Shown here in pieces: positions 9,485-17,709 of a stretch of 64,000 nt of DNA. Both the position numbers and the translations under genes were made by a program. How positions within the stretch are numbered: the first letter of the stretch is position 1; every line of letters begins with the position of its first letter. Below the pieces are notes generated by a model. That model searched no databases and was not told the DNA's origin. It was given only the letters and a program-made list of their open reading frames with translations. The stretch is taken from contig DIKO01000098.1 of assembly GCA_002423615.1 (NCBI GenBank), positions 42,382 to 106,381 on the forward strand, read 5' to 3'. The DNA is from Desulfobacteraceae bacterium UBA5616. Lineage in GTDB: Bacteria > Desulfobacterota > Desulfobacteria > Desulfobacterales > UBA5616.

Positions 9485-10911
9485 ATGGCCTTTGTTTTCC
9501 CGTGGCCTTCCTGCAACAGGTCATTGACGAGGGTTTCCATTTTCATCGTCCGGGATCCCTTTACCAGTATCCAGTCCCCGGATTTCATCCAGCTCAAAAG
9601 CCGGCCCAGGATTTCCGTTTTGGTTCCCATAAGGATGGCCGAAGCATCCATTCCGGCCTCGAGGGCGCCCTCGCCGACATCCGCCGCATGGTCACCGGTC
9701 AGGAATAACCTTTCGATCCCGTTTTTATAAGCGATTCGCCCGATTTCCCGGTGCAGGTCCCGGGCAAGACCGCCCAGTTCCAGCATGTCCCCCAGCACCA
9801 GGGCGCTTCTATTTCCCTTTCGAAGGGATGAAAGGGCTTCCATCGCCGCCCTTGTCGACAACGGATTGGCATTGTAGGTGTCGTCAACGATGTTGACCCC
9901 TTTTGAATTTTTCTGAAGATTCATCCGACCTTTAACAGGCCTGAATTTTTCAAGACCGGCCTTGATCATTGCCGCCGGAAGACCGGATAGATGCCCAACG
10001 GCCGCCGCCGCCAGAGCGTTTGAAATCATGTATCTCCCGGGGACTTTCAGATCGACCGCAACATTCTCGGACGGAAGGACCAGATTAAAAGACATCTCAT
10101 GGCCCCGGTCCGCTATGGATTCAGCCCGGATGGCCGCATCGGGGTTGTCCTGACCGTAGAGGCACGTCTTGACCGGCGACTGATTCGCCAGGGACGTGAT
10201 ATGAGGGTCATCGGCATTTAGAACCGCCACCCCGTCCGGTTGGATGTTTTCGAGCAGTTCTCCCTTGGCCCGGGCAACGGCCTCAATGGACCCCAATCCT
10301 TGAAGATGGGAAGGCCCGACATTGGTAATAACGCCGATATCCGGGACGCAGATTTCTCCCAGACGCGTGATTTCTCCGGGATGATTCATCCCCAGCTCCA
10401 GCACCGCCCAATCATGACGCGAATTTAAACGAAAAAGCGTCAACGGCAGTCCGATATCGTTGTTCAGGTTGCCCTCTGAGGCCAGTACTTCAAACCTTTC
10501 GGACAGCATTCCGGCCGTCATTTCCCGGGTGGTGGTTTTCCCGTTGGAACCGGTAATGGCGACAATTTTTACGGCGGCATGCCGTCTTCTGAAACCACCC
10601 AGGTCGCCCAGGGCCCTTCGGGTGTCCTCCACGCCGATGCAGATCAACCCCCGGCCCGCATAACGGTCGGCAAAACCTTTATCCAGCCGGTGCTTTTCAA
10701 CCAGGATACCCCTGATGCCGGCGTCTGTTACGTCCGCGATGAAATCATGGCCGTCGTGATGTTCCCCCTTGATGGCGACAAACAGTTCATCCCCGGCTAT
10801 CCGCCTTGAATCTATTGAAAGGCCTGAAAATTGCCCATCGGGATCCCCCTGTATCAACACCCCTGCAGTGGCCTGAAGAATGTCTTTTACGCTCCATGGC
10901 ATGGTGTTCAT
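9481..10911 (-). CDS. murF: UDP-MurNAc-tripeptide--D-Ala-D-Ala ligase MurF
   Basis: Adds the D-Ala-D-Ala dipeptide to complete the UDP-MurNAc-pentapeptide. The ATP loop reads ITGSNGKTTTREMTAGML, followed by the ELGMNHPGEI motif and the C-terminal DDTYNANPLSTRAAMEAL signature. The frame extends ten codons further to an ATG at 10941 inside murE. The ATG at 10911 is chosen because it avoids the overlap and gives a typical N-terminus (MNTMPWSVKDIL), 476 residues. Both starts lack a strong ribosome site, consistent with coupling to murE. Confidence 0.95.
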   Translation of the reverse strand: MNTMPWSVKDILQATAGVLIQGDPDGQFSGLSIDSRRIAGDELFVAIKGEHHDGHDFIADVTDAGIRGILVEKHRLDKGFADRYAGRGLICIGVEDTRRALGDLGGFRRRHAAVKIVAITGSNGKTTTREMTAGMLSERFEVLASEGNLNNDIGLPLTLFRLNSRHDWAVLELGMNHPGEITRLGEICVPDIGVITNVGPSHLQGLGSIEAVARAKGELLENIQPDGVAVLNADDPHITSLANQSPVKTCLYGQDNPDAAIRAESIADRGHEMSFNLVLPSENVAVDLKVPGRYMISNALAAAAVGHLSGLPAAMIKAGLEKFRPVKGRMNLQKNSKGVNIVDDTYNANPLSTRAAMEALSSLRKGNRSALVLGDMLELGGLARDLHREIGRIAYKNGIERLFLTGDHAADVGEGALEAGMDASAILMGTKTEILGRLLSWMKSGDWILVKGSRTMKMETLVNDLLQEGHGKTKAI

Positions 10912-10912
10912 A

Positions 10913-12445
10913 TCATCCGCGGCTTTGCTGTTCCAGGACATTTAAGGCCGTTTCCCTGTCGTCGAAATGGAGGGTCCGGTTTCCGATGATCTGATAGGTT
11001 TCATGGCCCTTGCCGGCAATCAGGACGATATCTCCTGCTTCGGCCATGCCTATCCCCAGGGCTATGGCTTTTTCACGATCCTCTTCAACTCCATATCCCC
11101 TGCCCTTGAAAGTCATTTTTTCTTTTGCTGTAAAACAGCGGGGCAATGTTTTTTTCACCCCTTCTTCAATCTGGCGAATAATGTCCCCGGGGGCCTCGTC
11201 TCGAGAATTATCCGTTGTGATGACCACCCTGTCGCAAATCCTTCCTGCAATTTCACCCATCAGCGGTCGCTTGACCTTGTCCCTGTTTCCACCGCAGCCA
11301 AACACGCAGATCAGTTTCGAATTTGAAGTCTTCATCTCAGAAAGCGCTGTCGCAGCATGTTCCAGTGCATCCGGCGTATGTGCATAATCGACAAAAATAA
11401 ATTTTCCGGCATCGTTGTCGATGGATTCGAGACGCCCGGGGACATATCCGGTTTCCCCGATGCCTGATGAAACAGCATCAAGGGGTAAATATAAAGCAAC
11501 CCCCACTCCTGCGGCACAGAGGATGTTCTCCACATTATAACCGCCCACCAGCGGCGAAATGAACCTGATTTCTGCCTTTCCGGCGACCAGGGTTCCGGAA
11601 ATTCCCGAAAGACCGGACTTGAATGTCTTTATGGTGATATCGGCAGGTTTTTTCGCGCCGACGGAAATCCGCCTGATTTTTTGGGAGCGATACAATTCAA
11701 CTCCCTTTTCATGGTCGCAATTGATGACGGCCACGGATCTTTCTCTCTTGGGGCCTGAAACGAGCAATTCGTTAAAAAACCGCTTTTTACAGTCCCAGTA
11801 GCTCGCCATGTTCTGATGATAATCCAGGTGATCCTGGCTTAAATTGGTAAACACGCCCACATCAAAATAACAATGGGCCACACGGTCCAAATCAATCGCG
11901 TGGGACGACACTTCCATCACCACATGAGTCACGCCGTGGACCACCATTTCCTTTAAAATCCTCTGCAAATCAAGGGATTCCGGCGTTGTCATGGGGTTTT
12001 TAAACGCTTTTCCCCCATACCTGTAGTTTACCGTACCGATGACACCGACCGCATGTCCCGATTTTTTCAATATGTTTTCGATGAGATAAGACGTGGTGGT
12101 TTTTCCGTTCGTCCCCGTAATGCCGATCAGGCATAATCTCAGAGACGGCTCCCGGAAAAATCTGCTTGAAATCGCGCTCAATGCGTTTCTGGAGTTTTTG
12201 ACCCTGACCGCCACCACACCCTTCATGTCAATGGGTTTCTCCACAACCACTGCGGCAGCGCCCCGGTCAAGGGCATCCTGAAGGAAATCGTGGCCGTCGG
12301 CCGATTGGCCGGCAACGGCAACAAACAATCCTCCCGGCAGGACCGTTTGAGACCGATAATGAAGGGATGAGATATCAGGATCCAATTCCAACTGCCTGTT
12401 CCCATCACCAAGGGCAAGGCCCTTTATCAAGTCTGAAAGTTTCAA
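10913..12445 (-). CDS. murE: UDP-MurNAc-L-Ala-D-Glu ligase MurE (meso-DAP type likely)
   Basis: Adds the third peptide residue to UDP-MurNAc-Ala-Glu. The 510 residues include ITGTNGKTTTSYLIENIL, a YAHTPDALEHA motif and a C-terminal DNSRDEAP segment. The family specificity loop is DNPR in meso-diaminopimelate enzymes. Here Asp, Asn and Arg are kept and Pro is Ser, so meso-DAP is the likely substrate (inference). The start is a TTG overlapping the ftsI stop. Confidence 0.95.
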   Translation of the reverse strand: MKLSDLIKGLALGDGNRQLELDPDISSLHYRSQTVLPGGLFVAVAGQSADGHDFLQDALDRGAAAVVVEKPIDMKGVVAVRVKNSRNALSAISSRFFREPSLRLCLIGITGTNGKTTTSYLIENILKKSGHAVGVIGTVNYRYGGKAFKNPMTTPESLDLQRILKEMVVHGVTHVVMEVSSHAIDLDRVAHCYFDVGVFTNLSQDHLDYHQNMASYWDCKKRFFNELLVSGPKRERSVAVINCDHEKGVELYRSQKIRRISVGAKKPADITIKTFKSGLSGISGTLVAGKAEIRFISPLVGGYNVENILCAAGVGVALYLPLDAVSSGIGETGYVPGRLESIDNDAGKFIFVDYAHTPDALEHAATALSEMKTSNSKLICVFGCGGNRDKVKRPLMGEIAGRICDRVVITTDNSRDEAPGDIIRQIEEGVKKTLPRCFTAKEKMTFKGRGYGVEEDREKAIALGIGMAEAGDIVLIAGKGHETYQIIGNRTLHFDDRETALNVLEQQSRG

Positions 12446-14193
12446 TGGATTATTTCGTCCTTCAATGCGACCGTATAAATATCGGGCTTGTTTTCCGGTG
12501 GAATGTTCAGGTAATCGAGGGTTTCATGAGCGATTTCCCTGAAAGCCGGGGCGGCCACGGTTCCACCGTAATACCGTTTCCCCGGCTCATCCAATACAAC
12601 AAGAATGCTGATCGCCGGTTTGTCGGCCGGGACAAACCCGATAAATGAGGACATGTATTTTCCCCTTGCGTACATCCCATCCTTCCCGATTTTCTGCGCC
12701 GTACCGGTTTTCCCGCATACCCGATAACCTTCCAGGGCGGCGTTCGTGCCCGTGCCCCCTTCCTCCGAAACCGTGGCGAGGATTTTTTTCAATTCTTTCG
12801 CTGTCTTCTCCGAGACGACGCGTCTTATGGGCGAAGGAACGGTATTTTTGATCAGGCCTCCCGATGGATCGGTCACTGCCTGAACCAGATAGGGCTTCAT
12901 CATCACACCGTTATTGGCGATGGCGGAAATAGCCGAAATGAGTTGCAAAGGGGAAGCGGATATGCCTTGTCCGAAGGAAATGGTCCCCGCATCGATCCGG
13001 GTCCATTTCCGATAATGCGTAAGGCTTCCGGGTGTCTCTCCAACGCAATCAATACCTGTTTTCTGCCCGAACCCGAATCCGGAGAGTCCCTCATACAGAA
13101 CTTTGGGGCCGATGAGCTCTTCAATTTTAACAGCGCCGATATTGCTGGAATATTTGATGATCTCCAGAAGGGACAACCATCCGAAGGAATGACTTCCGGC
13201 ATCGTGGACGACATTGGGCCCGATCTTATATTTCCCATTCTCGCAGAAAAATATGGAATCCGGAGTACAGACATCCGAATCAATGGCGGCGGCGGCACAA
13301 AACACTTTCATGGTGGATCCCGGTTCATAAGAATCGGTGATAACGCGGTTCCTCCAAAGGGATCTGTCATATTCCCGGTAGGCATTCGGATTAAACTGGG
13401 GCCAGTGGGCGACTGCCAGCAATGCGCCGGTCAATGGGTTCATCACAACGGCCAGCCCCGATTTCGCTCCAAATTCCTCGATCACTTTTCCAAGTGCTTT
13501 TTCCGAAATGTATTGAATGGTGCTGTCAAGGGTCAATACGATATTGTTTCCATCAATGACGATTTCTTTTTTTTCCCCCGTATCGATTCGTCTTCCCAGA
13601 GCGTCGGTCAAAGCCGTCTGCCTTATCACCTGTCCTTTCAGCTGATCGTCATAGGAAAATTCCACTCCCTCGAGCCCATGACCGTCTATTCCTGAAAAGC
13701 CGATAACCTGGGATGCCAGGCTCCTGTTGGGATAAAAGCGGCTGTACTCGGATTTGAACACAACGCCCTCGAGCCCAAGTTTCCGGACTTTTCCTTCTTC
13801 GGTGGGGTTCACCTGACGCTTGATCCAAACAAAGGGCTTTTCCGACTGCAGGCTTCTGTACAATGTATTGAAATTCTTACCAAGGGCCTTGCTCAGGAGC
13901 CGGGCTGTCTTTTTCTTGTCCTTGACCTGCGCGGGATGCACCGCGATGGAGGTCACGTCTATGCTGATGGCCATTTCCCTCAGATTTTTATCAAAGATCG
14001 TCCCTCTTTTGCCCGTGGATTTGAATGTTCTTTCATATTGATTTGCGGCGACTTCGGACAACCGTGACCCTTCAAATACCTGGAGACAAACGAGCTTAAA
14101 ACCGATGATCAGAAACAGACTGGAAAACGACAGACCATAAAACAGGGTCCGTATGCGAATATTCCTCTCTATAACCGGTTTTTCTGATTTCAT
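12442..14193 (-). CDS. ftsI: Septal class B penicillin-binding protein FtsI (PBP3)
   Basis: DD-transpeptidase that cross-links septal peptidoglycan with FtsW. The 583 residues have a short cytoplasmic N-terminus, one membrane anchor (about 15-37), a PBP dimerisation domain with RGTIFDKN and GLEGVEF, and a transpeptidase domain. Its catalytic motifs are SxxK at S293-K296 (GSTMK), SSN at 348-350 and KTGT at 494-497. There is no PASTA repeat after the catalytic domain, so it is FtsI-like rather than SpoVD-like. ATGA overlap with ftsL. Confidence 0.96.
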   Translation of the reverse strand: MKSEKPVIERNIRIRTLFYGLSFSSLFLIIGFKLVCLQVFEGSRLSEVAANQYERTFKSTGKRGTIFDKNLREMAISIDVTSIAVHPAQVKDKKKTARLLSKALGKNFNTLYRSLQSEKPFVWIKRQVNPTEEGKVRKLGLEGVVFKSEYSRFYPNRSLASQVIGFSGIDGHGLEGVEFSYDDQLKGQVIRQTALTDALGRRIDTGEKKEIVIDGNNIVLTLDSTIQYISEKALGKVIEEFGAKSGLAVVMNPLTGALLAVAHWPQFNPNAYREYDRSLWRNRVITDSYEPGSTMKVFCAAAAIDSDVCTPDSIFFCENGKYKIGPNVVHDAGSHSFGWLSLLEIIKYSSNIGAVKIEELIGPKVLYEGLSGFGFGQKTGIDCVGETPGSLTHYRKWTRIDAGTISFGQGISASPLQLISAISAIANNGVMMKPYLVQAVTDPSGGLIKNTVPSPIRRVVSEKTAKELKKILATVSEEGGTGTNAALEGYRVCGKTGTAQKIGKDGMYARGKYMSSFIGFVPADKPAISILVVLDEPGKRYYGGTVAAPAFREIAHETLDYLNIPPENKPDIYTVALKDEIIH

Positions 14194-14489
14194 GGCATGA
14201 TCACCATCTGCTCGGGGCCGGGCATCATCAGGCCCAAATGTTCTTTTGCGGTCCTGGCAATGCGCTCAGGCGATTTTAAACGGGCAGTCTCCACAGTAAG
14301 GGAACTTTTCATCGCGGCAAGCTTCTGATACTGATTTTCCAGACGGGTCATCTCATACCCCATTCCCGTACACTGTACCCTGCACCAGGTATAGAAAAAC
14401 AATTCTCCGATGAATATGCCGATCACAACAATGCCCAGCCACAGCGTGCTTGCCTTTGCTTTTGACCTGTTTTGCTTGTTTTCCCTCAT
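14190..14489 (-). CDS. ftsL: Cell division protein FtsL
   Basis: Small bitopic divisome protein partnering FtsQ and FtsB to activate FtsWI. The product of 99 residues has a basic N-terminus (MRENKQNRSKAKAS), one transmembrane helix (about 16-36), then a coiled-coil-like stretch rich in Leu, Glu and Arg and a C-terminal ARTAKEHLGLMMPGPEQMV motif typical of FtsL/FtsB. The frame is open another 30 codons into rsmH. The ATG at 14489 is preferred because it follows a purine-rich ribosome site and clears the rsmH stop. Called from features and position between rsmH and ftsI. Confidence 0.9.
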   Translation of the reverse strand: MRENKQNRSKAKASTLWLGIVVIGIFIGELFFYTWCRVQCTGMGYEMTRLENQYQKLAAMKSSLTVETARLKSPERIARTAKEHLGLMMPGPEQMVIMP

Positions 14490-14511
14490 GACAAACCCGC
14501 CTTCCCCTGAA

Positions 14512-15450
14512 CTATATCTTTTCAGCGACCCTGAGTTTCGCACTTCTGGACATGGGATTTCGCTTGACCTCCTCCTCATCGGGTCTGACCACTTTCCGCG
14601 TCAGGATTCTCATTTCAGGTGTTTTATGGCAGACGCATCTCGGAAATTCAGGCGGACAGGTACATTCCTTTTCGTACCATTTCAAGCGATTTTTAACGAT
14701 CCGGTCTTCCAGAGAATGATAAGACAAAACGCACAATCGTCCACCGGGGTTTAAATACCCGGGCACGTTGTTCATAAAGTCCATCAGGGACTTCAGTTCC
14801 TCATTGACGGCGATCCTGAGGGCCATAAATACCTTTGTGGCGGGATGAATTTTTTTGCCCGTCCAGCGAGAAAAATACGCCGCGTCGCCTAAAATCTGCG
14901 TAAGCTGTTTGCTGGTCCGGATTCTTTCATGTTTTCGATAGGCTGATATTTTTCCGGCCATGGATTTTGCATGCCGCTCTTCGCCGTATTCCCTGAATAC
15001 CCGGGCAAGCTCTTCCGCGGGCATCTCATTGACCAGGTCTTCCGCCGTCAACGGTGTCCGGATATCCATGCGCATATCCAATGGTTCCTCACGGTTAAAG
15101 CCAAATCCCCTGGAGCTGGATTCAATGTGGTGGAGTGATAACCCAAGATCAAGCAGAATGCCGTCAACAGCGGCAATGCCAAGTTCTCTCAGAATCCGGT
15201 CAAGATGCGAAAAATTTCTGTGAAACAGACGGATATTCGGTTCATAGAGTTTTAAAACCAATCGGGCATTGTCAATGGCATCGATATCCTGGTCAACACC
15301 CACCAATATCCCTGTCGGGAGGATTTTTTCACAGATGGTTCTGGCGTGGCCGGCCCCTCCCAGTGTACCGTCCACATATATCTTTCCAGGTGTGGGGTTC
15401 AGGAAACGAACCACTTCGGAGGTCATGACGGAGATATGGCGATACGTCAC
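14512..15450 (-). CDS. rsmH: 16S rRNA (cytosine(1402)-N(4))-methyltransferase RsmH
   Basis: SAM-dependent enzyme methylating N4 of C1402 in the 16S rRNA decoding centre. The 312 residues start with RHISVMTSEVVRFL and carry VDGTLGGAGHA (SAM motif I), GILLDLGLSLHHIE, FNREEPLDMRMD and the late CVLSYHSLEDRIVKN motif. All are diagnostic for the family (formerly MraW). The start is a GTG five bases after the mraZ stop with a GAGG ribosome site inside mraZ. Confidence 0.97.
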   Translation of the reverse strand: MTYRHISVMTSEVVRFLNPTPGKIYVDGTLGGAGHARTICEKILPTGILVGVDQDIDAIDNARLVLKLYEPNIRLFHRNFSHLDRILRELGIAAVDGILLDLGLSLHHIESSSRGFGFNREEPLDMRMDIRTPLTAEDLVNEMPAEELARVFREYGEERHAKSMAGKISAYRKHERIRTSKQLTQILGDAAYFSRWTGKKIHPATKVFMALRIAVNEELKSLMDFMNNVPGYLNPGGRLCVLSYHSLEDRIVKNRLKWYEKECTCPPEFPRCVCHKTPEMRILTRKVVRPDEEEVKRNPMSRSAKLRVAEKI

Positions 15451-15455
15451 AGCGT

Positions 15456-15902
15456 CTATAACCTCAGTCTGCCGATTTCGTTCCTGAGGTCCTCCTTCTT
15501 CATGTCGCTGGCCAGAGCCAACTCTTCAATATCATAGTTCTGCTTGGACCAGATTTCAAAATGATTGAGAACGCCCACCAGAACAATATCCTTTTCAAGT
15601 TCAGTATCTTCTCTTAATTTGGGGGGGATTAAAATCCGGTCCTGATTGTCGCAGATGCATTCCGAAGCCCCCCCTATAAAAAACCTTCTGAACCGCCGCA
15701 TGACCTCGCTGTTTTCGGAAAGGGACAAAATCCGTTCCTCTACCTTCCGCCACTCATCCATGGTGTAGGAAACCAGACAGTTGTCAAATCGTGAAACCAT
15801 GATGACGTCGGTTTCACTCTGCCTGATCTTTTCACGAAACCGGGAAGGGATTTTGATTCGCCCCTTGGCGTCAATGATATGATAAGAAGTTCCTCTGAAC
15901 AT
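15456..15902 (-). CDS. mraZ: Transcriptional regulator MraZ
   Basis: DNA-binding protein that heads the dcw operon and in other bacteria represses its own promoter. The 148 residues form two SpoVT/AbrB-like halves. The first is at MFRGTSYHIIDAKGRIKIPS and the second near ICDNQDRILIPPKLRE, both with the DxxGR/DxxxR-I-P pattern. The length is normal. It is followed by rsmH after five bases. Three TGG boxes at helical spacing lie just upstream (see the promoter entry), fitting autoregulation. Confidence 0.96.
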   Translation of the reverse strand: MFRGTSYHIIDAKGRIKIPSRFREKIRQSETDVIMVSRFDNCLVSYTMDEWRKVEERILSLSENSEVMRRFRRFFIGGASECICDNQDRILIPPKLREDTELEKDIVLVGVLNHFEIWSKQNYDIEELALASDMKKEDLRNEIGRLRL

Positions 15903-15908
15903 ATTAGG

Positions 15909-15960
15909 CCACTTTGATCCATTTTTTGGCCATATAAATACATTTTTTGGAATATGTCAA
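15909..15960 (-). promoter_or_regulatory. Promoter and probable MraZ-box operator of the dcw operon
   Basis: On the minus strand TTGACA (15955-15960) is followed after exactly 17 bases by TTATAT (15932-15937), a good sigma-70-type promoter. Between the -10 box and the mraZ ATG are three TGG triplets (15930-15932, 15919-15921, 15909-15911), spaced 11 and 10 bases. MraZ is known to bind several TGGG-type direct repeats at about 10-base intervals near its own promoter, so these are a likely operator (inference). No clear ribosome binding site lies before the ATG. Confidence 0.7.
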
Positions 15961-16148
15961 GATTTTTCTTGAATCATGTTTTTAATTTTTTTTAATAATT
16001 CATAAAACTTAAACTAAATCAAACATTGGTGGATTTAAGTGGACCAATTTTTTACATCACAGGGCGACCGATGCTTGCCGCAATCTTCAGACAAATCCGC
16101 TTTCAAGTTGATATCTCTAATTGTTTTGATGGATTAAAAGACTTTTTC

Positions 16149-16177
16149 TTGACAGGATGCCTTAACAAGGATAATTT
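16149..16177 (+). promoter_or_regulatory. Promoter for the HD-protein/purH genes
   Basis: TTGACA at 16149-16154 and TAATTT at 16172-16177 are separated by 17 bases, pointing toward the plus-strand genes that start near 16.3 kb. It sits in the AT-rich divergent gap 15903-16298, which also holds the mraZ promoter on the other strand. I see no gene or RNA structure in the rest of that gap. Confidence 0.55.
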
Positions 16178-16298
16178 TTTACACCATAAAATCAAAGAGG
16201 GAAAATGCTTTTCCGGTTAATGAACCGGATGTTGAAAGACATTTATCTGAAATTTCAATGCTTATTATCAATTCGGCATTTACTGCCCGGTGAACTGC

Positions 16299-16970
16299 AT
16301 GCAGGACTTATCCAGCACCATCAGGCGTCTGGCCTTACAGCAATTTAAAACGGCCAGAGGAAGCCATGATTGGGACCACACCCTTCGGGTTCACCGGTTG
16401 TGCCGGAAAATCGGCGCCAAGGAAAAGGCGGACATGGATGTGTTGAGCGTTTCGGCCTATCTCCATGATATCGGACGAAGCGCTGAAGACCACGCCAAGG
16501 GGGCTGTCTGCCATGCCGAAAAGGGCGCTCATATGGCGGAAACGCTGATCCGGCACCTGCCCCTTTCCCCCGCGCAAAAGGAAAACGTCATCCACTGCAT
16601 ACGAACCCATCGATACAGGGGAAACAATATTCCGGAAACCATAGAAGCCAGGGTCCTGTTTGACGCAGACAAAATAGACGCCATCGGCGCCATCGGCGTC
16701 GCGAGGGCATTTCTTTTCGCCGGCGAGGTCGGTGCGAAGCTTCATAATCCGGATGCCGTTATTGAAAATACCACAGCCTATTCTATTGACGATACGGCTT
16801 ACAGGGAATATAAGATCAAACTGTCCAAAATCATCAACCGGATCATGACGGCGGAAGGCAAAAGGATCGCCCAAAAGCGCCATGACTTCATGGAGTTGTT
16901 TTTTCATCAATTTTTACAGGAATTTGAAGGAAAAAGGGAACACACCCATGAGCATCATCGAGGTGAATAG
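16299..16970 (+). CDS. HD-domain metal-dependent phosphohydrolase
   Basis: Predicted cytoplasmic HD-superfamily hydrolase of about 223 residues. It contains SHDWDHTLRVHRLC, the HD pair in SAYLHDIGRS, a following H in IHCIRTHRYRG and a late D in LFDADKIDAIG, the usual H...HD...D metal ligand set. The all-helical fold and length match the stand-alone YedJ-like HD group. The substrate is unknown. An in-frame GTG three codons upstream (16290) is an alternative start; the ATG has a GGTGA site. Its end overlaps the next gene by 23 bases, so the two are probably cotranscribed. Confidence 0.85.
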   Translation: MQDLSSTIRRLALQQFKTARGSHDWDHTLRVHRLCRKIGAKEKADMDVLSVSAYLHDIGRSAEDHAKGAVCHAEKGAHMAETLIRHLPLSPAQKENVIHCIRTHRYRGNNIPETIEARVLFDADKIDAIGAIGVARAFLFAGEVGAKLHNPDAVIENTTAYSIDDTAYREYKIKLSKIINRIMTAEGKRIAQKRHDFMELFFHQFLQEFEGKREHTHEHHRGE

Positions 16971-17631
16971 AACCGATGACCGGGTTTTCATAAAACACCT
17001 TCTGGTGAGTGTCTCCGACAAAAGAGGCCTGGAAGACTTCATCCCCGGGCTTCTGGACATCCAGCCGGCCATCAAGATCTTTTCCACGGGGGGCACATTT
17101 TCAAGAATCCGGGAAATTCTGGGAGACAGGGCCGATGGCAGGCTCATGCAGGTTTCCGATTATACCGGACAACCCGAAACCCGGGGCGGACTGGTGAAGA
17201 CCCTGGATTTTAAAATTTATCTGGGGCTGTTGACGGAGACCTACAATGATTCCCATCAGGCGGACTTGAAGCGCACCGGTGGTGTTCCCATCGACATGGT
17301 GGTGGTCAATCTCTACCCTTTCAAGGAAACCATCGGAAGGCAAGGCGTCACCCCGGAACAGGCGAGAGGAAACATCGATATCGGCGGTCCCTGCATGATC
17401 CGGGCCTCGGCGAAAAACTTCCTGAGGGTCGCACCGGTGACGGACCCGGATGATTACCCTTTTATTATCAATGAGATGCAGCAAAACAACAATCGTATTT
17501 CCTTTTCCTTTCGATATCAACTGGCACAAAAAGCCTTTCGCCATACGGCCGATTATGACCGGATGATAGCCGACTATCTGAACAGGACCCCGTTTGACGC
17601 GGTTAAAACATGTTATCGGATCGATGATTGA
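16948..17631 (+). CDS. purH: Stand-alone IMP cyclohydrolase (PurH N-terminal domain)
   Basis: Catalyses the last purine step, ring closure of FAICAR to IMP. The roughly 227 residues match only the N-terminal MGS-like half of bifunctional PurH: LLVSVSDKRGLEDF, FSTGGTFSRIRE, VSDYTGQPETRGG, VKTLDFK, VVVNLYPFKETI, NIDIGGPCMIRASAKNF and the end of the domain, HTADYDRMIADYL. The usual KTLHPK loop reads KTLDFK, losing His and Pro. A normal stop follows, then 78 bases before the separate formyltransferase gene. The ATG at 16948 has AAGG/AGGG upstream and overlaps the HD gene. Confidence 0.92.
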   Translation: MSIIEVNRTDDRVFIKHLLVSVSDKRGLEDFIPGLLDIQPAIKIFSTGGTFSRIREILGDRADGRLMQVSDYTGQPETRGGLVKTLDFKIYLGLLTETYNDSHQADLKRTGGVPIDMVVVNLYPFKETIGRQGVTPEQARGNIDIGGPCMIRASAKNFLRVAPVTDPDDYPFIINEMQQNNNRISFSFRYQLAQKAFRHTADYDRMIADYLNRTPFDAVKTCYRIDD

Positions 17632-17709
17632 CGGCTGTTTTTCTCAGGGCTTCGGAAATCAGGACAACCGATCCTTGTCGGCCATCACTCGTTGAACAGG
17701 AAACCCTTC

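Noticed and set aside
16026..16220. A 64-codon plus-strand frame upstream of the HD gene
   Set aside because: AT-rich, no ribosome site, overlaps a good promoter, and no recognisable product.
17632..17709. The gap between the two purH halves as a frameshift or nonsense mutation
   Set aside because: Both halves are complete at the domain border, and the second has its own ATG and ribosome site, so separate genes are more likely.
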